A DNA stretch of 64,000 bases from CBDIBC01 sp965276635 (GCA_965276635.1 CBDIBC010000002.1:322120-386119); one strand, 5' to 3'; positions 25,101 to 32,877 are shown, counted from the first letter of the stretch. Notes: generated from the sequence alone by a model not told the origin. Numbers and translations are program-made.

Positions 25101-25640
25101 GCTCGCCAGTACCTGCGAGCCGGTGCCGGGACCAGCCCGGCGGTCCAGATCGAGCGGGATCGTCCGCTCGTAACCGGCCCCACCGGGGTGCCGATGGGCG
25201 AGGAGGTGGACAGGCTGGTCGGCCTGGGCGTGGCGGGCGAGCGGGCGGCCACCATTGTCGGCCGGTGCCGGCTGGCGGCCGTCGGGGACGCCGGCGCGGT
25301 CAGCCGGGCGTCGGGGGCAGCCATCGACGGCGTCCTGGCTGCCTTCGCCGCTATGGACGGCGCCGCCGGCCTCGACGCGCTGGCGGCGCGGATACGCGAC
25401 CTGCCGGCCGCGGGGCGCAGCCGATCATGGGTGGCGCGCACGTGGGGTGACGACATCGCTGACTTCCGTCGGCGGGCCGTGACCGCGGCCCTGGCGGCGG
25501 GTGGACCGAGCGAGTCGGCCATCGCCGAGTGGGCTGCGACCCGCCAGCCGGCGTTGGCCCGCATCGGCGGCTTCCTGGCCGACGATGACGGGTGGGCCGG
25601 CGTGGCCCTGGCCGTGCACGCCCTGGCCGACGCCGGTTGA
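22197..25640 (+). CDS. Large NAD-dependent glutamate dehydrogenase
   Basis: A 1147-residue enzyme of the bacterial large-GDH superfamily, which deaminates glutamate to 2-oxoglutarate. Key stretches are GIVARGGIRWSNRPDDFRTE, AQVKKNAIIVPTGAKGGF (catalytic lysines), GGSLGYDHKAMGITARGAW, GVGDMSGDVFGNGML (nucleotide binding) and VIAEGANLGITPLAR. It lacks the long N-terminal region of the 180-kDa type, and its length fits the 115-kDa class. The N-terminus carries four near-perfect VAALGDGGSG repeats (residues 13-52) encoded by 30-bp units. It would receive nitrogen from purine breakdown, although the two are not linked by regulation that I can see. Confidence 0.92.
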   Translation: MVASASDWFDAVVAALGDGGSGVAALGDGGSGVAALGDGGSGVAALGDGGSGVAALGEAGRRAARVRAFVGRVPVGYRERTTPADAAADVLGVEAVDRLEQEPDAPPETSWRFGGRHLLRVRPGAGGGEGFRLHRIGDANIELTAFLPVLESFGLTVVEAVPFALAPGAGGRPVFIDDFGVRPTSGARFDVADDGPRLVDAMKAVARRDCDVDSLNRLVVAAGLAWREVAVLRTYRRFRHQAAPTWSDDQLDDALVGFPSVAAALAAYFQARFDPVPTDGIRQGVAAEARRRVVDELGTVPHLEQDQVLRGYLGLVDATVRTNWYRRDVDGRPMPAIALKLQSGRIPELPAPRPLVETFVHAPEVDGVHLRAGIVARGGIRWSNRPDDFRTEVLDLAQAQVKKNAIIVPTGAKGGFVCRGGLPGSAPDVASAYRAFVTALLDITDNLEGGEVIRPSDVVALDGDDPYLVVAADRGTATFSDLANDISAAHHFWLGDAFASGGSLGYDHKAMGITARGAWVAVRRHFRQLGIDVQTEPVRVVGVGDMSGDVFGNGMLQSRKVCLVGAFDHRHVFIDPTPDPEVSFAERARLAALRRSSWADYDAALLSRGGGVWARDAKSILLSPDAQRALGTSAEELSPPEVISLLLAAPVDLLWFGGIGTYIKASGEPDTDVGDRANVAVRVTAEQVRARVIAEGANLGITPLARIRYSRRGGRINSDFVDNAAGVATSDREVNVKILLTRAIERGRLPAAARDALLASAEDDVAVEVLRQVDHSVGALDRALPESACELDSYEALLVHLESEGLADRAVDSLPDASELEVRRQAGAGWIRPELAALLAFAKSDLVAAIEASPVVRDPSLLDVVRPYFPPTIRERFDDLISGHRLYPQLVATSLAGELVDQLGPIWAYETGRELGRPLGEVAGAFWAARQVLDAGDLWIDLERAGPTMPADAESASHELLAGAVAALARQYLRAGAGTSPAVQIERDRPLVTGPTGVPMGEEVDRLVGLGVAGERAATIVGRCRLAAVGDAGAVSRASGAAIDGVLAAFAAMDGAAGLDALAARIRDLPAAGRSRSWVARTWGDDIADFRRRAVTAALAAGGPSESAIAEWAATRQPALARIGGFLADDDGWAGVALAVHALADAG
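22233..22352 (+). repeat. 30-bp tandem repeat in the 5' end of the GDH gene, four copies
   Basis: Four in-frame units encode VAALGDGGSG, with a degenerate fifth copy (VAALGEAGRR) to 22382. The codons are nearly identical between copies, indicating recent duplication rather than conserved protein structure. Confidence 0.9.
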
Positions 25641-25670
25641 GCCCCGGCCGCCGGTGGGTTTGGGTCTCGC

Positions 25671-25724
25671 GCATTCTGGGGTCAACGAACTTGCACCAGC
25701 GCTGTTTTCTTGACCCCAGAATGC
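25671..25724. repeat. Perfect 15-bp inverted repeat between convergent genes
   Basis: GCATTCTGGGGTCAA (25671-25685) and its exact reverse complement (25710-25724) flank a 24-nt loop that is AT-richer than its surroundings and contains CAGCGCTG. It lies between the stop of the GDH gene and that of the convergent regulator. It could be a bidirectional transcription stop, or the ends of a decayed small mobile element. Confidence 0.75.
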
Positions 25725-25801
25725 ATCGGTTGAGGCGGCAGTGAGCGAGGGGGGCTGGCCGGTCTCGCCCGTGTCCTCGTGAGGCCGAGCGCGACACCCC
25801 C

Positions 25802-25904
25802 CGACGACCGGCGGGTGGGGTCCCCGCCGGGCGGGGGACTCAGGCGGGTGGGGTTGGGGTGCCTGCCTCGACAACCGGCGGGTGGGGTGCCCGCCGGGCG
25901 GGGG
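25802..25904 (+). repeat. Duplicated 36-bp repeat, member of a dispersed intergenic family
   Basis: Two copies of a 36-bp unit (25802-25837 and 25869-25904) differ at two bases; both contain CCGGCGGGTGGGGT. The segment 25843-25897 also matches, in inverted orientation, the spacer element at 59671-59727. Both places are convergent gene ends. The second unit abuts the stop codon of the RpiR-family gene. Confidence 0.75.
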
Positions 25905-26798
25905 TCAGTCGGGCAGGGGGATGTCGGGGGTGGGGGGACCGCCGCCGGGCTCGGCGACCAGGGCGGCCGCATCGTGCCAGGCCGACTCGATGGCGTCGAG
26001 GCGGGTGGCGGCGCTGCGGCGCAGGCGGGCGGCGGTCCCCGCCACCAGGGCGTGGGCCAGGGCCAGCGCGCCGATCATGCTGTCGAAGGGACCGATGCCG
26101 TGGGCGGCCACGAAGAAGGTCTCGGTGGCCAGGCCGGCGAGCGGTGACAGGGGACTGTCGGTCAGGGCGATCACGCGGGCGGAACGATCTCTGGCCATGC
26201 GCACCATCTGCGCCAGCCACCGCTCGTAGCGGCGGATGTCGACCACTACCAGGGTGTCGTCAGCCGCCACCTCGGCCAGGCGCCGGGCGACGGCAACCTC
26301 CGATCCGGCGAGGAGGTGGACGTTCTCCCGCAGCTGGCCCAGCTGCGTGGCGAAGGTGGAGCAGACCGGGTAGGTGACGTCCCCGGAGAGCACCCACGTG
26401 CTGTGGCGCCGGTCGGCCAGGAGGGCAACGGCACGCTCGAAGGTCTCGTCGCCGACGCCGGCGAGCGTCTGGTTGACGTTCCCCGCCTCAGCCATCCGCA
26501 CCTGCTCGAGCAGGTTGGTGGGCGGGTTCTGGCGGATGCGGTCGCGCGCCGGGGCCAGCTGGCGGGCCAGCTCCTGTTGTACGTCGGCCTGGAGATCGAC
26601 GAAGCCGCGATAGCCGAGCTTCACGGCCAGGCGGACGACCGACGGGCCGCTGGTGTCGGCCCGTTGGGCCACCTGCGCAACGGTACCGAAGGCGATGATC
26701 TGTGGTTCGTGGGCCAGGATCTCGGCGATCCGCCGCTCGGTGGCCGTCAGCCGTTCGGCATGCTCGATGAGCCGTTCGACGGGCCCGACGACCGTCAT
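25905..26798 (-). CDS. RpiR-family transcriptional regulator (HTH plus SIS domain)
   Basis: A 297-residue repressor/activator. Residues about 10-75 form an HTH_6 domain (LTATERRIAEILAHEPQIIAF, then GPSVVRLAVKLGYRGFVDLQ), and residues about 120-270 a sugar-isomerase SIS domain for a phosphosugar or similar effector (VVVDIRRYERWLAQMV). Its ATG (26798) overlaps the stop of the thioesterase gene upstream by 4 bp, so the two are co-transcribed. The target is unknown. Confidence 0.88.
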   Translation of the reverse strand: MTVVGPVERLIEHAERLTATERRIAEILAHEPQIIAFGTVAQVAQRADTSGPSVVRLAVKLGYRGFVDLQADVQQELARQLAPARDRIRQNPPTNLLEQVRMAEAGNVNQTLAGVGDETFERAVALLADRRHSTWVLSGDVTYPVCSTFATQLGQLRENVHLLAGSEVAVARRLAEVAADDTLVVVDIRRYERWLAQMVRMARDRSARVIALTDSPLSPLAGLATETFFVAAHGIGPFDSMIGALALAHALVAGTAARLRRSAATRLDAIESAWHDAAALVAEPGGGPPTPDIPLPD

Positions 26799-27583
26799 GG
26801 CGCTCGCGTCTCGATGATGAGCGATTGCACGGCTCGGCCCACGGGACCCTCGGTGTCGAATACCGTGCTCTCGGCGTTGCCGAACCCGCTGTCCGACAGT
26901 CGGGTCACGGCGTGGATGCCGATCCATGGGCCCTGCGGGACGCGTGAGAGCGCGACCGTGAGATCGGGGTTGATGAACGTGTGGGTGGCGAAGGGCAGGA
27001 TGGTGCTCAGGCCGTTGCCGAAGTCGGCGGCGGCGGCCACCCGTTGCAGCGGCGACGGTTCCTCGCCGTCGACGACGTCGGCGAGCAGCCGCATCCACAC
27101 CGTCGCCGGCCCCAGCGATTCCCACTCCCCGTGGACGTAGCGCACGTCGACGGCCCCGACGAAGCCCATGGACTCCATGGGGATCGGGATCGGCGGGGGA
27201 GGGGCATCGAAGTCGGCCTGCGGTGGCACCGGTGGGTCGGGCACCTGGTCGGGCACCGGCACCGGCGCCGTCCGGATTCGCAGACCCCGGGCGCGAGCCA
27301 CCTCGACGCCTTCGGCACGCAGCGACGCTTCGACCAGCTGCACCCGTTGGCCCGGCCGGGTGAGCTCGGCATGCAGCTCGAGGGGGCGGACGGGAACCGG
27401 CCGGACTAGTTCGATGGTGAGGCGGACGACCTGCATGGCCCGCTCGGCGGGAACTTGCTCGCAGGCGCGCGCCATGAGTGCGGCGACCGGACCGCCGTGC
27501 TGCGCGTCGGGCGACCAGGGGCCGACAGTGAGAGCAGACGGCACGAAGCGACCGCCCTCGACGGAGAACAGCGCCTCACCCAT
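26795..27583 (-). CDS. Thioesterase family protein (acyl-CoA thioesterase, hot-dog fold)
   Basis: A 262-residue protein with two hot-dog-like halves: GPWSPDAQHGGPVAALMARAC with the VVRLTIELVRPVPVRPLELHAEL strand region first, and a second half ending FINPDLTVALSRVPQGPWIGIHA. This resembles TesB/4HBT_3-type acyl-CoA thioesterases of actinobacteria. A TATCGT box (27591-27596 on the reverse strand) sits 7 nt before the ATG, so the transcript is probably leaderless. It is divergent from the O-methyltransferase and coupled to the RpiR gene. Confidence 0.82.
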   Translation of the reverse strand: MGEALFSVEGGRFVPSALTVGPWSPDAQHGGPVAALMARACEQVPAERAMQVVRLTIELVRPVPVRPLELHAELTRPGQRVQLVEASLRAEGVEVARARGLRIRTAPVPVPDQVPDPPVPPQADFDAPPPPIPIPMESMGFVGAVDVRYVHGEWESLGPATVWMRLLADVVDGEEPSPLQRVAAAADFGNGLSTILPFATHTFINPDLTVALSRVPQGPWIGIHAVTRLSDSGFGNAESTVFDTEGPVGRAVQSLIIETRAP

Positions 27584-27636
27584 CCCAGCGACGATAGCGG
27601 CGCCCGGCTCCCCTGGCGCTTGCTAGAAACGACGCC

Positions 27637-28293
27637 ATGGCCCCCAAGTCGTTCCTGCTCAGCCCGGATATGGACGCCTACCTGGTCGCCCACGGTCGAC
27701 CCCTCGACGACATCGAGTCCCGCCTGGTGGCCGAGACCGAGGAGCTCGGCGACCGCGCCGGCATGCAGATCTCCCCGAGCCAGGCGGCCCTGATGGGCCT
27801 GCTCACAGCACTGCTCGGCGCCCGGGATGCCGTAGAGATCGGCACCTTCACCGGTCTGTCGGCGCTGTGCGTGGCCCGCGCCCTGGGATCGGGTGGGTCC
27901 CTCCTGTGCTGCGATGTCAGCGAGGAGTGGACCGCCGTCGGGCGCCGGTACTGGCAGGAGGCAGGCGTCGCCGACCGCATCCAGCTGGTGATCGGGCCGG
28001 CCGCCGACACGCTGGCGGCGTTGCCGACCGAGCCGCGGTGGGACCTGGCCTTCATCGACGCCGACAAGCCTGGCTACCCGGTGTACTGGGACCACGTGGT
28101 GCGTCGCATGCGGCCGGGGGGTGCCATCCTGGTCGACAACACCCTGTGGTCCGGAGCGGTGGCCGAGGCCACCAAGACGGAGGAGTCCACCGTTGCCATG
28201 CGCCGGTTCAACGACATGGTGGCTGCCGATGACCGGGTCGAGTCCGTGATCCTCCCGGTGGCCGACGGGCTCACCCTGGCCCGCCGGCTGTGA
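27637..28293 (+). CDS. O-methyltransferase (family 3, SAM-dependent)
   Basis: A 218-residue class I methyltransferase. The SAM motif is AVEIGTFTGLSALCVARAL, followed by LLCCDVSEEWTAVG, DLAFIDADKPGY (metal/acidic site) and ILVDNTLWSGAV, the standard order of catechol/caffeoyl-CoA-type O-methyltransferases. The substrate is unknown. Its TGA stop is the first three bases of the tandem repeat that follows. Confidence 0.92.
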   Translation: MAPKSFLLSPDMDAYLVAHGRPLDDIESRLVAETEELGDRAGMQISPSQAALMGLLTALLGARDAVEIGTFTGLSALCVARALGSGGSLLCCDVSEEWTAVGRRYWQEAGVADRIQLVIGPAADTLAALPTEPRWDLAFIDADKPGYPVYWDHVVRRMRPGGAILVDNTLWSGAVAEATKTEESTVAMRRFNDMVAADDRVESVILPVADGLTLARRL

Positions 28294-28410
28294 TCCAAGG
28301 TCGCGGACGCGCGGTGATCCAAGGTCGCGGACGCGCGGTGATCCAAGGTCGCGGACGCGCTGTGATTCAAGGTCGCGGACGCGCGGTGATCCAGGGTCGC
28401 GGACGCCCCC
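28291..28410 (+). repeat. 24-bp tandem repeat starting at a stop codon, five copies
   Basis: Five units beginning TGATCCAAGGTCGCGG run from the stop codon of the O-methyltransferase gene to 34 bp before rpiB. Copies 1-3 are nearly identical, copy 4 has TGATTC, and copy 5 is degenerate at its end. In-frame duplication of the stop means extra copies are never translated. Confidence 0.92.
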
Positions 28411-28444
28411 GCCATCCCGTCCCTTTGCCCGACCGGAGGTTCCC

Positions 28445-28897
28445 ATGAAGATCGCGGTGGCATCCGATCATGCCGGATTTCCGCTCAAGGCCGTCGTAGC
28501 CCAGCACCTGCGCCGCGCCGGCCACGACGTCGTCGATCTCGGCACCGACAGCGAGGCGCCCGTGGACTACCCGCTGTACTGCTCGGCCTGCGCCCGGGCC
28601 GTCGTCGGCGGGGACGCCGAGCTGGGCGTCGTCATGGGCGGCAGCGGGCAGGGCGAGCAGATCGCGGCCAACAAGGTCCACGGGGCGCGCGCGGCGCTCT
28701 GCCACGACGAGTACACCGCCCGCCTGGCCCGCCAGCACAACGACGCCAACGTCCTGTCGCTCGGCGCCCGGGTGACCGCCGAAACTCTCGCCCTGGTCAT
28801 CCTCGACGTGTTCGTCGCCACCGCCTTCGAGGGCGGCCGGCACGTGACCCGGATCGAGCAGCTGGCTGCCATCGAGGCCGAGGAGTGCGGCCCTTAG
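28445..28897 (+). CDS. rpiB: Ribose-5-phosphate isomerase B
   Basis: A 150-residue RpiB/LacAB-family isomerase interconverting ribose 5-phosphate and ribulose 5-phosphate. Motifs are IAVASDHAGFPLK, VDYPLYC, GVVMGGSGQGEQIAANK and RQHNDANVLSLGAR. The actinobacterial group uses a glutamate (GEQIAANK) as catalytic base, present here. GGAGG lies 5-6 nt before the ATG. The stop overlaps the convergent murA stop by 4 bp. Confidence 0.95.
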   Translation: MKIAVASDHAGFPLKAVVAQHLRRAGHDVVDLGTDSEAPVDYPLYCSACARAVVGGDAELGVVMGGSGQGEQIAANKVHGARAALCHDEYTARLARQHNDANVLSLGARVTAETLALVILDVFVATAFEGGRHVTRIEQLAAIEAEECGP

Positions 28898-30195
28898 GTG
28901 GTCGTCAGGTCGAGCCCGAGGGAGCGCAGCTGCTCGGCCGGCCGGTGATAACCACGCTCGAGGTGGTGGACACCTCGCAGGAGCGAGGTGCCCTGGGCGG
29001 CGGCGGCGGCGATGACGCTGGAGAAGCCGGCCCGGACGTCGGGGATCTCCACCTCGGCGCCCCGCAGCTTCGAGACGCCGCGCACCACCGCCGAGTGCAG
29101 GTTGCTGGTGTCGTGGAAGCGGCAGGCTGGGCCGCCCAGGCACGTGGAGAACAGCTCGATCTCGCCGCCCATGGCCTGGAGCGCCGGGACGTAGACGAAG
29201 CGATCCTCGTAGACGGTCTCGTGGAGCACCGACATGCCCTCCGCCTGGGTGAACAGCACCATCAGCGGCGTCTGCCAGTCGGTCATGAACCCGGGGTGCA
29301 CATCGGTCTGCACGGCGGCGGCCCGGAGGCCGTGGGGCGCCGAGGCGGTCATGCCCGCGTCGTCCACCTCCACCACCGCGCCCATGCGCAGGAGGGTGGT
29401 GATGGCGGTGACGAGGCGGTCCTGGCCGCAGCCGACGACGCGCACCTGGCCGCCCGTGAGCAGGCCGGCGGTCAGGTAGCTGAAAGCCTCGTTCCGGTCA
29501 CCTTGCAGGCGGGTCCGGGCGCCGCGCAGCTCGGGCACGCCCTCGATCACCATCCGCCGATCGGGGCTGAGCTCGACCCGGGCCCCCATGCGCTGGAGGA
29601 ACAACGCCAGCTCCAGCACCTCCGGCTCGGTGGCGGCGTTGCGGATCACCGTGCGGCCGTCGGCCAGGGCAGCCGACAGCAGGGCCGTCTCGGTGGCACC
29701 GACACTCGGGTAGGGCAGGTCGATGATGGCGCCCTTCAGCTTGGTGCAGCGCGCTGCGATCCCCGCGTCGGAGACCTCGATCTCCGCCCCCAGCTTGCGC
29801 AGGGCCTCCACGTGGAAGTCCACCGGGCGGGCCCCGATCTGATCGCCGCCGACGCGAGGGACCCAAGCCTCGCCGGTGAGGTGGAGGAGGGGACCGAGCA
29901 GCAGCACCGGGATGCGGTTGAGGCCGCTGAAGGAGAGGGGGACCGACGGGGTCGCCTCGGTCGGCGGCGACACCGTGATGGCATCGCCGCTCCGCTCCAC
30001 GTGGGCGCCGACCGCCTCGAGGATGCGGCTGGTGATCTCCACGTCGCCCACATCGGGGACGTTCGAGATGGTGCTGGGCCCGGAGCCAAGGAGCGCGGCG
30101 ACCATGTGCTTGGTCACCGCGTTCTTCGAACCCCGAACCTCGACCTCGCCGCGGAGCGGGCCGTTCGGTTCGATGAGCCAGGCGTCGGAGGTGAT
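28894..30195 (-). CDS. murA: UDP-N-acetylglucosamine 1-carboxyvinyltransferase, ATC start proposed
   Basis: A 433-residue enoylpyruvyl transferase for the first committed step of peptidoglycan synthesis. The reading frame opens after a TAG at 30207-30205, and no ATG, GTG or TTG occurs until GTG 30117, which would delete residues 1-26 including the essential GSKNA motif (Lys24-Asn25 here). ATC 30195 sits exactly 6 nt after a TAGCCT box and gives the family-normal N-terminus TSDAWLIEPNGPLRGEVEV. The active-site loop reads GGDQIGARPVD: Asp118 replaces the fosfomycin-target cysteine, as in mycobacteria. Later stretches LQGDRNEAFSYLTAG and HPGFMTDWQTPL are typical. Confidence 0.85.
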   Translation of the reverse strand: MTSDAWLIEPNGPLRGEVEVRGSKNAVTKHMVAALLGSGPSTISNVPDVGDVEITSRILEAVGAHVERSGDAITVSPPTEATPSVPLSFSGLNRIPVLLLGPLLHLTGEAWVPRVGGDQIGARPVDFHVEALRKLGAEIEVSDAGIAARCTKLKGAIIDLPYPSVGATETALLSAALADGRTVIRNAATEPEVLELALFLQRMGARVELSPDRRMVIEGVPELRGARTRLQGDRNEAFSYLTAGLLTGGQVRVVGCGQDRLVTAITTLLRMGAVVEVDDAGMTASAPHGLRAAAVQTDVHPGFMTDWQTPLMVLFTQAEGMSVLHETVYEDRFVYVPALQAMGGEIELFSTCLGGPACRFHDTSNLHSAVVRGVSKLRGAEVEIPDVRAGFSSVIAAAAAQGTSLLRGVHHLERGYHRPAEQLRSLGLDLTTT

Positions 30196-30201
30196 GGCGC
30201 G

Positions 30202-30207
30202 AGGCTA
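30202..30207 (-). promoter_or_regulatory. Candidate -10 box for leaderless murA
   Basis: TAGCCT on the minus strand, followed by CGCGCC and then the proposed ATC start. The same box and spacing precede the F420-beta-like gene at 49524 (TAGCCT, CGCCGC, ATG), xseA and the M20 peptidase. Confidence 0.6.
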
Positions 30208-30282
30208 CCGGTGCAGCGCCGTCCGTGGTGCCATGGGTCCGCTGGGTGCTGCCTGGGTCCGCTGGCTGCTACACCGGGGGGG

Positions 30283-30513
30283 ATGCACGTCTTGACGAGC
30301 TCGGCCCTGGTGACGTCGACACTGGTCAGGTCTGCGTCGCCGACGTCGACGTCGCCGTCGACGTCGCCGGCGCCACCGACGACGCAGGCGGTGCCGGGCG
30401 CCCACCAGGACCCGGCCGACCTGATCGGCTTCGTGGTGGCCGTGGTGGTGATCGTGGGCGCGATCATCGTGGTGCGGTGGCTCTTCCGGTCCCGACGCCC
30501 CCCGAGAGCCTGA
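30283..30513 (+). CDS. Small single-helix membrane protein
   Basis: A 76-residue reading frame: a Ser/Thr/Pro-rich first half, one strongly hydrophobic helix (LIGFVVAVVVIVGAIIVVRW) and a basic end (RSRRPPRA), suggesting an N-out or exported stub anchored near the C-terminus. It lies 1 nt from the menC start, fitting co-transcription. There is no clear ribosome-binding site. Function unknown. Confidence 0.5.
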   Translation: MHVLTSSALVTSTLVRSASPTSTSPSTSPAPPTTQAVPGAHQDPADLIGFVVAVVVIVGAIIVVRWLFRSRRPPRA

Positions 30514-30514
30514 C

Positions 30515-31675
30515 GTGGTCGGCCCAGACGTGCTCGGGGTCGTCGAGCTGGTCCGCCTCCGGCTGCCGCTCGTCGAACCGTGGGTCACCGCGCTCGGCAC
30601 CATCGCCGAGCGCGACGTGCTGCTCGTGCGCGTCGAGCTCGGCGGGGCGGTCGGTTGGGGTGAATGCGTTGCCCAGCCGGAACCGACCTACAGCGCCGAG
30701 TACACCGCAGGAGCGCAGGCCGTGCTCGCCGCCCACCTGGTGCCGCGCCTGTTGGCCGCCAGGCCGTCCTCGGCGTCGGAGGTGGCTCCGGCCCTGGCCG
30801 GTGTGAAGGGTCACCCCATGGCCAAGGCGGCGCTGGAGCTGGCCGTGCTCGACGCCGAGCTGCGTCGGGCCGGCCGGAACCTGGCCGCAGACCTGTGGGC
30901 CCGCTCCGACGTCGACGGGCAGCCGCCCGCGTCGGTGGCGGCGGGCGTGGCGGTCGGCGTTGCCGGCGACATCGGCGCCCTGGTCGACGAGGTCGACCGG
31001 CGGGTCGAGGAGGGCTACCGGCGGGTGAAGCTCAAGATCCATCCGGGATGGGACATCGAGCCGGTCACCGCGGTCAGGGACGGCCATCCGCACCTCCTCC
31101 TCCAGGTGGACGCCAACGGCAGCTATGCCCCCCTCGGTGCCGAGGATGCGGCCCGGGCCCTGGTCCCGCTCGACGCCTGCAACCTGCTGATGATCGAGCA
31201 GCCCCTCGCCGCCGACGACCTGCTCGGCCACGCCGAGCTGGCCTGGCGCCTGTCCACGCCGCTCTGCCTGGACGAGTCCATCGACTCCATCGGGGCGGCG
31301 GAGGCGGCACTGGCCCTGGGCGCCTGCGCCGTCATCAACGTGAAAGCGGGCCGTATCGGGGGCTACCTGGCTGCCGTGCGGCTGCACGACATCTGCCTCG
31401 CCCGGCACGTCTCGTTGTGGTGTGGAGGCATGCTCGAGACCGGGGTGGGGAGGGCGGCCAACCTGGCGCTGGCCACCCTCCCGGCCTTTTGCCTACCCGG
31501 GGACCTGTCGGCGGCGGACCGCTTCTGGGTCGACGACATCGTCACCCATCCAGCCCGCCTCGACACCGATGGCACCATCGCCGTCCCGGTCGGACCTGGG
31601 CTCGGCGTCGAGGTGGTCAGCGATCTCGGCGCCCGGACCATCGACCGCGCCCGCTGGGTCGCCCCGCCGCGCTGA
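30515..31675 (+). CDS. menC: o-Succinylbenzoate synthase (enolase superfamily)
   Basis: A 386-residue enolase-superfamily enzyme of the OSBS/N-acylamino-acid racemase branch, expected to dehydrate SHCHC to o-succinylbenzoate in menaquinone synthesis. The catalytic lysine pair is in RVKLKIHPGWD, metal ligands are in QVDANGSY, MIEQPL and CLDESID, and the second-side lysine is in NVKAGRIGG; WCGGMLETGVGRAANLALA closes the barrel. Some homologues racemise N-acyl amino acids instead. The start is GTG 30515. No other men genes are in the window. Its 3' end overlaps the convergent gene by 59 bp. Confidence 0.88.
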   Translation: MVGPDVLGVVELVRLRLPLVEPWVTALGTIAERDVLLVRVELGGAVGWGECVAQPEPTYSAEYTAGAQAVLAAHLVPRLLAARPSSASEVAPALAGVKGHPMAKAALELAVLDAELRRAGRNLAADLWARSDVDGQPPASVAAGVAVGVAGDIGALVDEVDRRVEEGYRRVKLKIHPGWDIEPVTAVRDGHPHLLLQVDANGSYAPLGAEDAARALVPLDACNLLMIEQPLAADDLLGHAELAWRLSTPLCLDESIDSIGAAEAALALGACAVINVKAGRIGGYLAAVRLHDICLARHVSLWCGGMLETGVGRAANLALATLPAFCLPGDLSAADRFWVDDIVTHPARLDTDGTIAVPVGPGLGVEVVSDLGARTIDRARWVAPPR

Positions 31676-32762
31676 CCAGCGCCCCCCGCACCGACCACGT
31701 CTGTTCGGATCGCAGCGGCGTGCGGTCCGACACCCACGGTGCCGGGGGCGCCTCGACCAGACGGGCCAGGTTCAATAGGACGGTGTCGTAGTTCACCCGC
31801 CAGCCCCGGAACGCCTCCCACGCCGCGTCGCGGTCCGGGCGCAGCGTCATCCCGGCATCGGTCATCTGGGTCCAGGCGGCGTCGAACTCGACCCGAGCGA
31901 TGGTGATGGGATCAGCGGGCTGCGGATCGGCGGGGTAGGGCACCGAGAACACGTTGGCGACCCGGCGCAGGCACAAAAAGCCGGCCCGCAGGCACAGCTG
32001 CGCGTCGGGATCCGGCTCGTGGTCGACCGCCGCGACCCACAGGCTGGCCGCGTCGAGGACCGTTCCGGCCGCCGTGATCCACGACTGATGCGGCTGGGGC
32101 GAGCGGAAGAAGGCGAGCGTCGGGAACGACGTGTGGGACTCCTCCACGTCGGCGAACCACTCCTCCCAGCGGCGCCACAGCTCCGTCAGGCGGGACCCAA
32201 GCATCTCGATGCGGTGGTACCGGATAAGCATGGTGGTGGCCTGGGGCGGGTCGCCGGCGCGCACCTCCAGGAGGGCGACGCCGTTCTCCCGGCGGGAGAA
32301 CGCGCCGTAGATGCTGGGGAGATAGGTGATCAGCATGGTCACCAGCAGCAGGCCGAGCCCGGCTTCGCTATAGGTGAGCAGATCGGCGAAGAGCTGCCCG
32401 GTGGCAGTGGTGCCCAGCGTGGTGATCGACGAGCCCGACAGCTCGATGGCCCGGGCGACCGAGGTGGTCGCCACGGCCAGGTACATGAGCCCGTAGGCGA
32501 CGAGCAGCAGCACCAGCCAGGTCAGCAGCAGCGCCAGGAGAGAGACAGGACCGAGCATCGCCATGGCCCGGTCCCGGCGGGCGTAGCTGGCCGCTCGACC
32601 GGATGCCAGGCGGAACCCAGCCCGCACGCCGAGGGTCACGGCCCCGGTCAACCGGCTCTGGACGCCGCGAGGGAGGATCGTGGCCCTGATGGCGGAGAGG
32701 AGCGTGGTGACGACGATCACCACGCCGACGGCGAAGGCCACGATGTCGAAGGCCGTCTTCAT
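31617..32762 (-). CDS. Membrane protein with two or more N-terminal helices
   Basis: A 381-residue protein. Helices are visible at about residues 5-27, 72-98 and 130-150; the segment GSSITTLGTTATGQLFADLLTYSEAG between helices 2 and 3 looks like a two-helix ion-channel pore loop, but a canonical TVGYG filter is missing. The C-terminal two thirds are soluble (LWRRWEEWFADVEESH). Possibly a channel-like sensor; I do not recognise the family firmly. It overlaps menC by 59 bp, tail to tail. Confidence 0.7.
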   Translation of the reverse strand: MKTAFDIVAFAVGVVIVVTTLLSAIRATILPRGVQSRLTGAVTLGVRAGFRLASGRAASYARRDRAMAMLGPVSLLALLLTWLVLLLVAYGLMYLAVATTSVARAIELSGSSITTLGTTATGQLFADLLTYSEAGLGLLLVTMLITYLPSIYGAFSRRENGVALLEVRAGDPPQATTMLIRYHRIEMLGSRLTELWRRWEEWFADVEESHTSFPTLAFFRSPQPHQSWITAAGTVLDAASLWVAAVDHEPDPDAQLCLRAGFLCLRRVANVFSVPYPADPQPADPITIARVEFDAAWTQMTDAGMTLRPDRDAAWEAFRGWRVNYDTVLLNLARLVEAPPAPWVSDRTPLRSEQTWSVRGALVSAAGRPSGRGRWSGRRDR

Positions 32763-32877
32763 CGGATGCGAGGTGGTCGAGTCGTGAGTGGCTGTCGCAG
32801 GGAGCAGACGGTGGTGACCAGGGCTCAGGCCGGGCGCGTGAGCAGCGCCGGGCGGCGTGGCGCGGAGGCCGGCGCGG

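Noticed and set aside
25671..25724. Insertion sequence ends
   Set aside because: Only 24 nt lie between the arms and no transposase or target duplication is seen, so an active element is excluded; a decayed one is not.
28291..28410. CRISPR array
   Set aside because: The 24-bp units are directly adjacent with no unique spacers, so this is a tandem repeat.
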